From Candidatus Peregrinibacteria bacterium RIFOXYA2_FULL_41_18 (lineage in GTDB: Bacteria; Patescibacteriota; Gracilibacteria; UBA1369; UBA12470), in NCBI GenBank assembly GCA_001788795.1, contig MFXH01000018.1, positions 1 to 64,000 on the forward strand: a stretch of DNA of 64,000 nt, in the 5' to 3' direction. A model generated the notes under the pieces. The model saw only the letters and a list, made by a program, of their open reading frames with translations. It searched no databases and had not been told where the DNA came from. How positions within the stretch are numbered: the stretch's first letter is position 1; the number at the start of each line of letters is the position of its first letter. Shown in pieces: positions 10,641 to 19,682 of the stretch. A program made the translations under genes and the position numbers.

Positions 10641-12422
10641 ATGCAAATAACAACAAAAATGCAAAAAAGTTTCGATCAAAAATGGGGTTCACTGATACTT
10701 GCCGGAGTAACACTCTTCATATCCTGCTTTGTCGCGATTAAATATATCGTTCCTCAATCATGGGGTGCGGATGAATACGATGATGATTATTCTTCGAGTG
10801 GATTTTACGGTAGCTATTATGAAGGAATGAGTGAAACCATTTATGAGGAGAACGGCATTGATCCAGATGTCACACCTAATTGGGATAATATTTTTGGCAA
10901 AACCGGAAAAGAGAATGGCAAGAATCTCTATCTGCTAATTTATAATAAAATAAAAAACGAACCTTCTTCCGAGGCTCTTGAAAACACCGCCAGATATTTC
11001 GGATATACGAAAAATCGAATGATAAACATCATAGATGGAGATTTGTATGCGATTTATTCTTTTGATCAAGCGGCATCCAATTACACTTGGGGCGAAAACA
11101 CTGCATCGGATCTCCAGTCTGTTGAAGGTCTGACAACAATGTACGACAATATCATCAATTATTACGAAGAGCAGCTTGCGGTTCAAACCCTCAACAGCGA
11201 ACTGGGCAGTACGGCTGCATCTCAAGAAATTTTTGCAAACGGCAATACGGAAGACTCTGGGTTCGACTTGATAGTCGATCTTTGGAATATCGAAGAAGTT
11301 CTGTTTTTCGGCAAAAACGAGGAAGGATTGGCAAGCAGTATGGATCCGTGGGATGGAGGAGTGGAGGAACCTGTTTCGTCTTCTGCCAGTGAAGATAGCG
11401 ATATCGGAGAGAGTAGCGATGAAAGTGCTGAGACCGATGTCGCCGATGAAGCGTCTTCTGAAACCGATACGGATGTTGATTCCGAAGATTCATCATCGGA
11501 AATCGAAGACACTACTCACAATACTTCTTTCGAATGTTTCGAAGACAACAGCCTGAGCAATGAACTGGCGGATGCTCTTGGCAATAACGATTCTTCGTCC
11601 GAATCCGATACTGAAAATACAAATGATACAGCTGCTGAAGGCGATACCTCATCAGGCGAAACGCCGGAAGAAAAATCTGAAACTCCTGCCGTTGAAGATA
11701 GTGGCGACTCCGGAGATGATACGGTGATTGAGGCTCCTTCCGCTGCAGACTGGTCGAACGATCTTCCATGCACTGAAACACTATGTCTTGAAATTAATTT
11801 CGTTTCGGAATCGGATGAGCCGGAAGAGGCCGGCATGGAAGAGGATTCAGACTGTATTTATTGCCATATTTCTTACATCGAGAAAATGCTTGAGAACATC
11901 ACCTCTCACGACTTGGCGGGGAGCAAAGTAACAGGCAACGCGCTTGAAGATGCAACTTGCAAGGAGGATAGTCTGAAAATAGTTCCAAATATGTATGTGT
12001 TCGCAATAGGCAGTCCTATTCTCACGCCTCCCAATGACGACACGATTGTTGATGTAGGGAAGTTGAAAGAAGATTTCTTATCCGCCTTGTTCCCTAATTA
12101 TGAAACACCCGATTCGAGCGAATATACCGACTCGGATGAGATACTTCTAAGGTTGCAAGCCGCCGGTCAGACGCAGAATATAATAGAATTGAGCGAGGAG
12201 GCTTCCGACTTGGCTTATGAACAGTTGCAGGCGCAAATCGAGGCCATAGAGAGTTTTGCGTTAAGCTCTCAAATGGGAGATATGAGCGCGATGTATCAAG
12301 CGGTTTCTTCCGAAATGGAGCAGATGAACGACTTTTTCTATGTTATGGAGTCAATTATTACCGGCGGTGATGACGGTTTTGTTTATTACCTGACTACAAT
12401 TCTTGATAAACCTTATAAATAA
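10641..12422 (+). CDS. Membrane-anchored acidic surface protein of unknown function
   Basis: 593 residues. One N-terminal transmembrane segment (about 17-37) is followed by a Tyr/Asp-rich region and a helical domain. A low-complexity Ser/Asp/Glu linker runs from about residue 235 to 375 (SSSASEDSDIGESSDES and similar), and a C-terminal domain contains a CIYC pair near residue 412. Such acidic linkers are typical of secreted proteins that span the cell wall. Unlike nearly every other gene here it has a good Shine-Dalgarno, so it can be translated independently within the operon. The last base of its stop is the first base of the next gene. Function unknown. Confidence 0.82.
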   Translation: MQITTKMQKSFDQKWGSLILAGVTLFISCFVAIKYIVPQSWGADEYDDDYSSSGFYGSYYEGMSETIYEENGIDPDVTPNWDNIFGKTGKENGKNLYLLIYNKIKNEPSSEALENTARYFGYTKNRMINIIDGDLYAIYSFDQAASNYTWGENTASDLQSVEGLTTMYDNIINYYEEQLAVQTLNSELGSTAASQEIFANGNTEDSGFDLIVDLWNIEEVLFFGKNEEGLASSMDPWDGGVEEPVSSSASEDSDIGESSDESAETDVADEASSETDTDVDSEDSSSEIEDTTHNTSFECFEDNSLSNELADALGNNDSSSESDTENTNDTAAEGDTSSGETPEEKSETPAVEDSGDSGDDTVIEAPSAADWSNDLPCTETLCLEINFVSESDEPEEAGMEEDSDCIYCHISYIEKMLENITSHDLAGSKVTGNALEDATCKEDSLKIVPNMYVFAIGSPILTPPNDDTIVDVGKLKEDFLSALFPNYETPDSSEYTDSDEILLRLQAAGQTQNIIELSEEASDLAYEQLQAQIEAIESFALSSQMGDMSAMYQAVSSEMEQMNDFFYVMESIITGGDDGFVYYLTTILDKPYK

Positions 12423-13486
12423 TGATGAGAAAATTAATTAAAATTTGTTTGACCGCAATCGTGATCGCATCTTTATCCCCTGCCGTAGTTTTTGCAGAGG
12501 ACGAAAATGAATGCGGAAAAGGTTTCGGTCAGTTTTTATCTTCAGTAATAGATTTCCAAGATGTTTCGGTTTATTGGGCGGATATTTTCACGAAAAATAT
12601 GTGCCAAATCGAAGATATTTTTGATGTGGAAGAGAATCTTGATGCGATTGCGGAGCAGCTTCGCGAAAGTTATTACTCTTGCGATTATGAGAATGTCGAT
12701 ATTTTGTCGCGTCAGTATAAGGTTACGAAAGCCGAGCTTTATTTCGTCAGAAATGTCGCGTTCGTGGATACCGATGCTCTTACTTCCGATGAACTAATTT
12801 TCGTTGAGGACGAAATAGATTTATACATACAAGACATGCTTTATCCGGAAATGGTCGAGAAATATGTAACAAATAAGGATTGGTTTGAAGAAGGTGAATT
12901 TGAGGGATATTTCAAAGGTTGGGTTGCAGAATATGAAGATGATATACCGACTTATATAGAGTGCAATTACGGAGATTGGAGCGAAGTTGCCGACAAATGG
13001 CAGGAGCTTATGGATGTTTTTAAGAAAACCGAAGTCGAGCCTCAACAAGAAGAGGATACCGAAGAGGAAAGCGGTGGATTGAGCGCCAAAGATGCTCCCG
13101 TGAAAGATAATGAAGGATTTTTCGCGAAACATTTCGGATTTAAAACACCAGGTGTCGATGAGATATCAAAAGATATAAAATCCGCCCTTGCACCTGCGGA
13201 AGACGAGTCCGAAGGTGATGAATCTTCTCATTATACAGACAACAGCATTATCAGCACTTCCGATACATATTCACAGTTGTTGGCGCAATATGATACCGAG
13301 GCCACCGAAGCCGAGCTGCTTGCCAAATACAAGACGCTATATTCCGAAGGTGGTGCCGAGATCGGTGACGCACTGAGCGGACTCATAGAAGATTTGAACG
13401 ATTCCATTGAATATACCGCAAAAATTCTATCTACAACCGTTAATAAGACATCACATAAGATAGCGAAGAAGCAGTGTAATGGGTAA
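12422..13486 (+). CDS. Secreted acidic protein of unknown function, last gene of surface operon
   Basis: 354 residues with a clear signal peptide (hydrophobic residues 7-22, likely cleavage after VFA). Mature Cys residues lie near 30, 61, 92, 181 and 352. The C-terminal half holds a Glu/Asp-rich linker, then helices. The start overlaps the preceding stop (TAATG); a second ATG follows immediately at 12425. The design matches the other small exported proteins of the operon. No family recognised. The operon appears to end here, followed by a tandem-repeat spacer and two genes on the other strand; no strong terminator is visible. Confidence 0.8.
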   Translation: MMRKLIKICLTAIVIASLSPAVVFAEDENECGKGFGQFLSSVIDFQDVSVYWADIFTKNMCQIEDIFDVEENLDAIAEQLRESYYSCDYENVDILSRQYKVTKAELYFVRNVAFVDTDALTSDELIFVEDEIDLYIQDMLYPEMVEKYVTNKDWFEEGEFEGYFKGWVAEYEDDIPTYIECNYGDWSEVADKWQELMDVFKKTEVEPQQEEDTEEESGGLSAKDAPVKDNEGFFAKHFGFKTPGVDEISKDIKSALAPAEDESEGDESSHYTDNSIISTSDTYSQLLAQYDTEATEAELLAKYKTLYSEGGAEIGDALSGLIEDLNDSIEYTAKILSTTVNKTSHKIAKKQCNG

Positions 13487-13490
13487 GAAG

Positions 13491-13520
13491 CAAGACACAA
13501 GACACAGACAGCAGAGGAAG
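13491..13520 (+). repeat. Second copy of the CAAGACA/GACAGCAGAG intergenic repeat
   Basis: AGCAAGACACAAGACACAG followed by ACAGCAGAGG matches 10591-10630, with fewer heptamer units. Both copies begin a few bases after the stop codon of a surface-operon gene. A shorter relative (GAGCAGACAGCAG) follows the eno stop at 44040. Confidence 0.7.
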
Positions 13521-13528
13521 AGGCGGAT

Positions 13529-13708
13529 TTATTTCTTCACAAGCGATAAGATAGTCCCTTTGTAAGTTTGATTGAGTAAACTTTTTTTCAGAACACCGCG
13601 ACCTCTCTCCATTTCTTGGATGTGGAGCGGAATTTCATGAGTGCAGTACGGGCAGAAGTCTTTTCTGTTCGATACGGTTTTGCCGCAGCTTAGGCAGTTG
13701 ATCAGCAT
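13529..13708 (-). CDS. Small zinc-ribbon protein (59 residues)
   Basis: An ORF from ATG at 13708 to TAA at 13529. The N-terminal half is a four-Cys zinc ribbon: CLSCGKT and CPYCTHE with 10 residues between the pairs. The C-terminal half is basic (RGRGVLKKSLL). Such ribbons bind Zn and often nucleic acid or a partner protein. It is followed, with no spacer for a promoter, by the surface operon's repeat spacer on the other strand. Reading-frame integrity plus the CxxC pairs make it a likely real gene; function unknown. Confidence 0.68.
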   Translation of the reverse strand: MLINCLSCGKTVSNRKDFCPYCTHEIPLHIQEMERGRGVLKKSLLNQTYKGTILSLVKK

Positions 13709-13763
13709 GGAGGGTGGAATAGATTAGATTTTTATTTTGATGTAGAGAGATTGCTTTCACTAC

Positions 13764-13934
13764 TCAAGAGTAATGCTTGTCGAGGAATGAATCGAAGTCC
13801 GATTCCCTTATTCTGTAAACACGTCCCAGTTTTATCGCACGCAATTTCTTATTCTTGATCAATTTCAGCACAGTCAGGTGATGTACTTGCAAGACCTTGG
13901 CCGCTTGCTCTGGTGTCATTAGGTTGCTTCCCAT
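13764..13934 (-). CDS. Small helix-turn-helix (excisionase/MerR-like) DNA-binding protein
   Basis: 56 residues, ATG at 13934, TGA at 13764. The sequence follows the HTH_17/excisionase pattern: MTPEQAAKVLQVHHLTVLKL (recognition helix), then KLRAIKLGRVYRI (wing) and a final SDFDSFLDKH helix. It probably binds DNA as a small regulator or directionality-type factor. It lies 55 bases upstream of the zinc-ribbon gene on the same strand, so the two may be co-transcribed. Its upstream region is a 300-base AT-rich gap. No integrase or phage gene is nearby, so a recombination role is not supported. Confidence 0.8.
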   Translation of the reverse strand: MGSNLMTPEQAAKVLQVHHLTVLKLIKNKKLRAIKLGRVYRIRESDFDSFLDKHYS

Positions 13935-14239
13935 TTTCTCGCGCGTTTAATTTTATTTAATTCTATTGTATTTTACTATGTCTTGTTAAGTTATACAAGT
14001 TTTTGTTTTTGTTTGTGTTTTCGAGATGTATTTTAGCATGTTTTATGAAAGTTAATAGCATTTTATATATTTCTAGTTGCATTTGGAGAGTTTTGTTTTG
14101 TTTATGTTAAAAGTAGTAGCTTTTATACAAGTGAATACGCTTTAAAGCTATTTTATTTAATTTGATTATATTTTATTAAATCTAGTTAAATACAAAAAAA
14201 GAGTTTTGCTAACGCAAAACAACTTATAATATAGGCCGC
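13935..14239. other. AT-rich intergenic gap upstream of the HTH gene
   Basis: About 300 bases without a convincing ORF. The left part must hold the promoter of the HTH gene. TATACAAGT occurs twice (near 13993 and 14123), and the phrase TATTTTA recurs irregularly (13968, 14029, 14143, 14168), as does TTTTATTTAATT (near 13949 and 14151). The right end carries a hairpin repeat that probably terminates uvrA. I see no further gene or RNA. Confidence 0.5.
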
Positions 14240-14250
14240 TTATGAAGCGG
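14200..14250 (-). repeat. Palindromic repeat copy at the uvrA 3' end, probable terminator
   Basis: The stem GTTTTGC-TAAC-GCAAAAC (14203-14220) is followed by AACTTATAATATAGGCCG and a second hairpin GCCGCTT-ATG-AAGCGGC that includes the uvrA stop region. The block resembles 41803-41845, where the hairpin loop differs but the stem and the AACTYATAATA...GGCCG phrase are kept. On the minus strand it would form a double hairpin after uvrA. Confidence 0.6.
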
Positions 14251-17137
14251 CTATCATCTTCTTCAGCCACATGCCCGTATAAGACTTTTTGCTTTCTGCG
14301 ACCTCTTCCGGAGTTCCTTCCGCAATCACCATGCCGCCTTTATCACCACCTTCCGGACCAAGGTCAACTATATAATCAACCGACTTGATAACATCGAGAT
14401 TGTGTTCGATAGTGAGTACCGTATTCCCCTTCTCGACAAGACGTTGCAATACATCGAGAAGCCTCTTCACGTCGTCGAAATGCAAACCTGTAGTAGGTTC
14501 GTCCAATATATAGAGAGTCTGGCCGGTTGATCTTTTGCATAATTCGGTCGCGAGCTTAATTCTCTGAGCCTCTCCTCCCGATAACGTTGTTGCCGATTGG
14601 CCGATATGAATGTAGCCAAGACCGACTTCGGATAGGGTTTTTAATTTCGTTTTTATCGAAGGGATTGATTTGAAAAATTCAAGCGCCTCATCGACAGTCA
14701 TTTCAAGAACGTCGGCTATGCTTTTACCTCTATAAGTAATTTCAAGTGCTTCTTGGTTGTATCTCCTACCCTTGCAAACCTCGCAAGGCACATAAACATC
14801 GGGCAAAAAGTGCATTTCGATCTTTTTGATACCATCACCCTGACAAGCCTCGCAGCGACCGCCTTTTACGTTAAAACTGAATCTTCCCGGCTTATAACCT
14901 CTTAATTTCGCTTCCGGTGTGCCGGAGAATAAATCGCGCACATCCGTGAACACCCCTGTATATGTAGCAGGGTTAGATCTCGGAGTTCGTCCTATCGGCG
15001 ACTGGTCTATGTTTATCAATTTATCCAAATGTTCAATACCGCGAATCTCTCTATGTCCTCCGGCAAACGCCTTCGACCTGTTTATAACTGCTGAAACTTT
15101 TCTCACCAAAATATCATTTATGAGAGTGGACTTACCAGAACCCGAGACGCCTGTTACACCTATAAATGTTCCGAGCGGCAATTTGATATCCACGTCCTTC
15201 AAATTGTGTTCGCAGGCACCGAGAACTTCCAAGAACTGTCCATTCCCTTTCCTCCTCTTCTCCGGAGTTTCTATTTTCTTCCTTCCGGAAAGATATTGTC
15301 CGGTTATTGAATGTTTATCTGTCAAAATCTCTTTCGGCGTTCCCGCGAAAATCACATTTCCTCCATGCTTACCCGCCCCCGGCCCTATATCCAAAATATA
15401 ATCCGATGCCATCATCGTATCTATATCGTGCTCCACAACAATTACCGTATTACCTATATCGCGTAGCGAATGAAGAGTTTTTATAAGCTTCTCATTGTCG
15501 TTCTGATGCAACCCTATAGAAGGTTCATCGAGAACATACAACACTCCAACCAAATGCGAACCTATTTGAGTCGCCAATCTTATTCTCTGCGCCTCGCCGC
15601 CTGAAAGCGTATTTGCCGCCCTGTCGAGCGTAAGGTATGAAATCCCCACGTTATCAAGGAATTGCAGCCTGCTCGATACCTCTTTCAATATAGGCTCAGC
15701 AATCATTTTTTCAGTTTCGCTCAAATTCATATCCGAGAAGAAATTTTTTGCGCCGGCAATCGATAATTCCGTCACGTCTATTATGCATTTCCCGTTAACA
15801 AGAACTGACAGCATCTCTTTTTTCAACCTTTTACCTCCGCACTTCGGACATTTCAAAACTCGCATATACATCTCGATTTTTCTTCTTACGTAATCGGAAT
15901 CCGTTTCAAGATATCTTCTTTCCAAATTAGGTATAACACCTTCAAATCGCGTCTTGTATTCCCCTTCGAATCCGCCGCCCTCCCCATTTCCTTCCATTTT
16001 TACCGCATATCTCTCCTCTCCTGTTCCGTATAGAACTTTTTGCAAATCTTCCTCTTTCATTTCATCTATAGGCACTTCTATGGAGAAATTATGTTTGCGC
16101 GCAACAGCTTCCAGTATTCTGTTATACCAATTCAAATGCGATGTCGTCGCAGACCATGGCATAATCGCCCCTTCCGAAATCGACAACTTCCTATTCGGCA
16201 TAATCAAATCCGGATCAACTTCAAGTCTCGTTCCAAGCCCATGACAAGCCTCGCAAGCCCCATGAGGGCTGTTGAAAGAAAAATTCCTCGGCTCTATTTC
16301 AGGAAGACTTATATTGCAATCAGCGCAGGCAAATCTCTCCGAGAAAACTTGTCTCTCGCCCTTCTCATAATCTTGTACGATCATCATACCGTTTCCATGC
16401 TTGATTGCGGTTTCTATCGAGTCGGCTAGACGCGATCTGTCTGGGTTCGGCAAGTCTATCTCTTGTCCAGAAGATAACTTTTGAGTTTTCCTTCCGAAAT
16501 CTTTTACAACAAGCCTATCTATAACAATATCTATCGTGTGTTTCTTGTTTTCGTCCAATTCCGGTAACTCGAGAATGCTGTGCATTTCACCATCAACCAC
16601 GACACGCACGAATCCTTCTTTCTTTATATTTTCAAAAACCTTCTGATGAGCGCCCTTCTTGTCATTTATCACCGGCGACAAAATCAAAACTTTGCGACCC
16701 TCCTCCATACTTGCGACGTGATCCACTATCTGACTCGCGCTCTGGCGCGCAATCGCCTTGCCGCATTTATAACAATGCGGATGTCCCACTTTCGCAAAAA
16801 GAAGTCTTAAGAAATCGTATATTTCGGTGACTGTACCAACCGTTGAACGAGGATTGCGGCTGGCTGTCTTCTGATCTATTGAAATCGCCGGCGAAAGCCC
16901 TTCTATCGATTCGACATCCGGCTTCTCCATCAACTGCAAAAACTGTCTGGCATAAGTCGATAAACTCTCGACATACCTTCTCTGCCCTTCCGCATATATT
17001 GTATCAAAAGCGAGCGAAGATTTACCCGAACCCGAAAGACCTGTAATAACTGTCATCTTGTCGCGAGGAATCGTGACATCGATGCTTTTCAGGTTATGGA
17101 TGCGTGCTTTTTTTACTACAATTGAATCAACTGACAT
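14240..17137 (-). CDS. uvrA: Excinuclease ABC subunit A
   Basis: 965 residues, close to the family's usual 940-950. UvrA is the dimeric damage sensor of nucleotide excision repair and loads UvrB. Visible motifs are two Walker A loops ([14 protein letters not shown] near residue 33, [13 protein letters not shown] near 645), two ABC signatures (LSGGEAQRI, twice) and zinc-module Cys pairs ([23 protein letters not shown] with CEVCKGR). No mutated key residue is seen. The ATG lies in a degenerate-repeat spacer and has no Shine-Dalgarno. LexA is encoded at 39081 but no copy of its putative operator palindrome is seen upstream of uvrA. Confidence 0.98.
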   Translation of the reverse strand: MSVDSIVVKKARIHNLKSIDVTIPRDKMTVITGLSGSGKSSLAFDTIYAEGQRRYVESLSTYARQFLQLMEKPDVESIEGLSPAISIDQKTASRNPRSTVGTVTEIYDFLRLLFAKVGHPHCYKCGKAIARQSASQIVDHVASMEEGRKVLILSPVINDKKGAHQKVFENIKKEGFVRVVVDGEMHSILELPELDENKKHTIDIVIDRLVVKDFGRKTQKLSSGQEIDLPNPDRSRLADSIETAIKHGNGMMIVQDYEKGERQVFSERFACADCNISLPEIEPRNFSFNSPHGACEACHGLGTRLEVDPDLIMPNRKLSISEGAIMPWSATTSHLNWYNRILEAVARKHNFSIEVPIDEMKEEDLQKVLYGTGEERYAVKMEGNGEGGGFEGEYKTRFEGVIPNLERRYLETDSDYVRRKIEMYMRVLKCPKCGGKRLKKEMLSVLVNGKCIIDVTELSIAGAKNFFSDMNLSETEKMIAEPILKEVSSRLQFLDNVGISYLTLDRAANTLSGGEAQRIRLATQIGSHLVGVLYVLDEPSIGLHQNDNEKLIKTLHSLRDIGNTVIVVEHDIDTMMASDYILDIGPGAGKHGGNVIFAGTPKEILTDKHSITGQYLSGRKKIETPEKRRKGNGQFLEVLGACEHNLKDVDIKLPLGTFIGVTGVSGSGKSTLINDILVRKVSAVINRSKAFAGGHREIRGIEHLDKLINIDQSPIGRTPRSNPATYTGVFTDVRDLFSGTPEAKLRGYKPGRFSFNVKGGRCEACQGDGIKKIEMHFLPDVYVPCEVCKGRRYNQEALEITYRGKSIADVLEMTVDEALEFFKSIPSIKTKLKTLSEVGLGYIHIGQSATTLSGGEAQRIKLATELCKRSTGQTLYILDEPTTGLHFDDVKRLLDVLQRLVEKGNTVLTIEHNLDVIKSVDYIVDLGPEGGDKGGMVIAEGTPEEVAESKKSYTGMWLKKMIAAS

Positions 17138-17142
17138 ATGTA

Positions 17143-17182
17143 ATGAATTACGAATACCGAATTCCGAATACTGAATACTTGG
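17143..17182. repeat. Degenerate GAATACC tandem repeat, left arm around S23 gene
   Basis: Four to five imperfect units of the form GAATWCC/GAATACT (ATTACGAATACCGAATTCCG and onward). The complementary orientation occurs on the other side of the S23 gene (17549-17586), so the two blocks form a loose inverted repeat around it. Related units occur at 32273-32295, 37421-37447 and 37782-37808. Confidence 0.7.
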
Positions 17183-17188
17183 AGAGAT

Positions 17189-17566
17189 TTAAGAATAGGA
17201 TTTTGTTTTGCGAATCAATCCACCGAGTATCATTTTTACTTTAATCGCTTGTTCACTTGCCGTTTCGAATTTTTGTTGAGTTATGTATTTTATATCTTTT
17301 GCTATTATCAATTGATTCTGTAGCTCTGTTAATGAACCATTCGATATCGCATAAAATTGCGCTTTCTCCCTGTAAGATTTTCTACTAAACCCTTCTGCAA
17401 TGTTGGATGTTATTGATACTACACATCTTCTCATCTGACTTACCAACCCGAATAATTCTGTCTTTGGGAACGCCTTTGTCATCTCATAAACAGCTAATAC
17501 TAATCTATGCCCTTCCTTCCATGCATCCAGATCTGTGAATATTTTTATCTTTTCGGTATTCGGCAT
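17189..17566 (-). CDS. Four-helix-bundle protein (S23 / 23S rRNA intervening-sequence family)
   Basis: 125 residues. The pattern of the TIGR02436/PF05635 family is plain: DLDAWKEGHRLVLAVYEMTK, FPKTELFGLVSQMRRCVVSI, SNIAEGFSR and a C-terminal helix. Members were first found inside intervening sequences of 23S rRNA and also occur as free-standing genes; the molecular role is not settled. The first codons (MPNTEK) are encoded by the degenerate GAATACC repeat, so the true start could be slightly downstream; the conserved region begins near residue 8. Inverted copies of the repeat bracket the gene, as for a small mobile or captured cassette (inference). Confidence 0.9.
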   Translation of the reverse strand: MPNTEKIKIFTDLDAWKEGHRLVLAVYEMTKAFPKTELFGLVSQMRRCVVSITSNIAEGFSRKSYREKAQFYAISNGSLTELQNQLIIAKDIKYITQQKFETASEQAIKVKMILGGLIRKTKSYS

Positions 17567-17586
17567 TCTGTATTCGATATTCGATC
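17549..17586. repeat. Degenerate GGTATTCGGCATTC repeat, right arm around S23 gene
   Basis: Units read CGGTATTCGGCATTCTGTA then TTCGATATTCGATC, the reverse complement of the type at 17143-17182. The block overlaps the first six codons of the S23 gene. Confidence 0.7.
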
Positions 17587-17651
17587 ATAAAACACAGCTT
17601 AGGGAGGATAACATACTTCACTTAGTCGTGCAAATTTGATATCTTTAATTC

Positions 17652-18194
17652 ATGATACTGTCTGATAAAACATTAAAACAGCTGATTGATTCTGGGAATC
17701 TCGTCTTCTCGCCAATCACAGATCACTCTATCCAACCCGCATCTATAGACTGCAGGCTTGGCAACCATTACCTTGTCGTGGAACAGAATAAAATGGAGTC
17801 TATAACCCTCGATTCGGAAATACAATATCGAGAGATAGAGGGTGATTCCATTACAATTCCACCTCATACTTTCTTACTCGCAACGACTGAAGAGTATATA
17901 GAGTTGCCGAACGATTTGACGGCCTTTGTAGAAGGACGAAGTTCTATAGGACGAATCGGACTTTTCATACAGAATGCCGGATGGGTTGATCCCGGATTTA
18001 AAGGCAAGATAACTCTTGAACTTTATAATGCCAACTCCCTTCCTATTAAACTCGAACGAGGGAGGCGAATATGCCAGTTGGTTTTCTGCAAAATGGACTG
18101 CCCTGCCGACAAGCCATATGACGGCAAGTATCAAGGACAGAAAAAAGCTGTAGGTAGCCGTGTTTTCAAGGATAAAGAGGTTGCTGGTTCCTAA
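17652..18194 (+). CDS. dcd: dCTP deaminase (possibly bifunctional with dUTPase)
   Basis: 180 residues, normal for the family. It converts dCTP to dUTP (or dUMP in bifunctional forms) for thymidylate synthesis. Visible signatures are the N-terminal MILSDKTLKQLIDSG, SIQPASIDCRLGNHY, the trimer-interface/active-site block EGRSSIGRIGLFIQNAGWVD with PGFKGKITLELYN, and the C-terminal YQGQ stretch that closes over the nucleotide. The NAGWVDPG version resembles the archaeal-type branch, where bifunctional enzymes are known; specificity cannot be decided here. Its stop overlaps that of the convergent peroxiredoxin gene by four bases. No Shine-Dalgarno. Confidence 0.94.
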   Translation: MILSDKTLKQLIDSGNLVFSPITDHSIQPASIDCRLGNHYLVVEQNKMESITLDSEIQYREIEGDSITIPPHTFLLATTEEYIELPNDLTAFVEGRSSIGRIGLFIQNAGWVDPGFKGKITLELYNANSLPIKLERGRRICQLVFCKMDCPADKPYDGKYQGQKKAVGSRVFKDKEVAGS

Positions 18195-18718
18195 GCCTTC
18201 CCAAGTGTTTTATCGCCCGGTTTCCAACCTACCGGACACAAGTCTCCGGTCTGGAAAGCTTTTACAAGTCTTAAAAGCTCTTCGACATTTCTACCTATCG
18301 TCACATCGTTCACTATGTAACTCTTCAAAAATCCGTCAGGATCTATAATAAAAGCTCCCCTAAGGCTGATCCCCTTATCCTCCATAAGCACTCCGTAATC
18401 TGCGCTGACTTTTTTGGTAAGATCGCTGAGAAGCGGATAGTTCAAATCGCCAAGGTCTTTTTTCGACCATGCTTCGTGAGAATAAACACTATCAACGCTG
18501 ACCCCAAGAATCTGTGCATTTGAGCTCTCGAATTCCGCGCTCTTCTTGCTAAGCTCTATAAGCTCCGTAGGACATACGAATGTGAAATCCAAAGGATAGA
18601 AGAAAAGGACAACCCACTTGCCTTTGTAGTCGGCAAGAGAATAATTCTTCTTCTCACCTTTGTGATATCCCTCCATTTGGAATGTAGGAGCTTGGCTTCC
18701 TATTTTTATATTACTCAT
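18191..18718 (-). CDS. 2-Cys peroxiredoxin (AhpC/TSA family)
   Basis: 175 residues. It reduces hydrogen peroxide and organic peroxides with a peroxidatic Cys in the motif FYPLDFTFVCPTEL (about residue 50). A C-terminal resolving Cys lies in GDLCPVGWKPG (about 164), placing it among typical 2-Cys enzymes. A catalytic Arg is expected near RGAFIIDPDG. It reads away from a palindrome resembling a PerR/Fur box. The start is preceded by TTAACAAAAACAAATC, the A-rich pre-start motif seen across this window, and not by a Shine-Dalgarno. Overlaps the dcd stop codon convergently. Confidence 0.95.
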   Translation of the reverse strand: MSNIKIGSQAPTFQMEGYHKGEKKNYSLADYKGKWVVLFFYPLDFTFVCPTELIELSKKSAEFESSNAQILGVSVDSVYSHEAWSKKDLGDLNYPLLSDLTKKVSADYGVLMEDKGISLRGAFIIDPDGFLKSYIVNDVTIGRNVEELLRLVKAFQTGDLCPVGWKPGDKTLGKA

Positions 18719-18763
18719 GATTTGTTTTTGTTAAAAAATAAAAATCATCATCGAGCATCTTAA

Positions 18764-18800
18764 TGATAATGATTATTAATAAGAAAGCAAGTCTTATTTA
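18764..18800 (-). promoter_or_regulatory. PerR/Fur-type operator over the peroxiredoxin promoter
   Basis: The 7-1-7 palindrome TGATAAT-G-ATTATTA (18764-18778) matches the known PerR box TTATAATNATTATAA at 13 of 15 positions. On the minus strand a -35 TTGCTT and a -10 TATCAT, spaced 16, can be read with the palindrome covering the -10. Repression by a Fur-family protein in the absence of peroxide or under iron sufficiency is inferred; no fur/perR gene is in the window. Confidence 0.55.
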
Positions 18801-18801
18801 C

Positions 18802-19644
18802 TTATCGCCCCACCACATTTCCGAATTCGACCTGTGATTTTTTCTTCGCGAACAGGTAGGAAAGACCCGAATACCCCCATATGAGGAACGGCACGATAAC
18901 ATATGTAATATCAAGCTCCAGCATAACGTTGAAGAATGCATGAAGGATCACCGCATACATAAGACCTTGTGCGATTTTCTCATCGGCGAAAATAGTTTCG
19001 GATTTGAGATTGAGAATTTTATGCAAAAAATTTATCGCAGGATGTCTATTCTTCCTTATCTCGTCTTGGTAAATAGGTTCTGCGAAATATGCCAATCCGT
19101 AATAATAGCCATAAACTCCGGAAAACAGGACGTGTGCAAAAGTTGAGAAGATCGCCCTGAATATGAAAGATAAATAAAGCGTATCTATCCCCTGATATTG
19201 CCATATGTAGAAAAAATACATCACGTTTTCGACGAACGAGAATCCGAGCGCCGCTATAATACTGTATTCAATCGAGTCATCTACATTCTTGAACTTGCCA
19301 CTGTCCGCAGTTTTAACCGCGAGATGCTTGGCATACTCCTCGATAACACCCACAAGCAAGAAGCTGAGAAGCGTACTTACCGGAAGATAGAGCAAACCTG
19401 TAAATCCAAGCGTGTTTTGACCGAATCTGTCGAAATAAGTGAATAAATTGAGTCCCGGAAGATATTGCCAGCTCAGCTTGTATATGATTATCGGCGCGAC
19501 CGATACCATACCTGCAACAAACGTAATCATTACCGTACCAAGCGGCTCTTTTCTCTTTTTGAGAAAAATGATCGCCCAAATAAATGCAGGCACAGCGGCA
19601 AGCGCTATCGAAACCAGAATTTTCAGGAGATGCGCTGATGGCAT
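18802..19644 (-). CDS. PrsW-family intramembrane metalloprotease
   Basis: 280 residues with about seven to eight transmembrane segments. The family signature is present: VIEEYAKHL (EExxK motif, about residue 108), VENVMYFF, HVLFSGVYGYYYG and HAFFNVML near the C terminus, the Glu/His set proposed to hold the metal. PrsW cleaves an anti-sigma factor in Bacillus; related CAAX-type proteases have other substrates, so the target here is unknown. It sits downstream of recF on the same strand, 38 bases away, and upstream of the peroxiredoxin, which has its own promoter. Confidence 0.88.
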   Translation of the reverse strand: MPSAHLLKILVSIALAAVPAFIWAIIFLKKRKEPLGTVMITFVAGMVSVAPIIIYKLSWQYLPGLNLFTYFDRFGQNTLGFTGLLYLPVSTLLSFLLVGVIEEYAKHLAVKTADSGKFKNVDDSIEYSIIAALGFSFVENVMYFFYIWQYQGIDTLYLSFIFRAIFSTFAHVLFSGVYGYYYGLAYFAEPIYQDEIRKNRHPAINFLHKILNLKSETIFADEKIAQGLMYAVILHAFFNVMLELDITYVIVPFLIWGYSGLSYLFAKKKSQVEFGNVVGR

Positions 19645-19682
19645 GAAATATGTTATTTACTATCCTATTATTATAACATATT

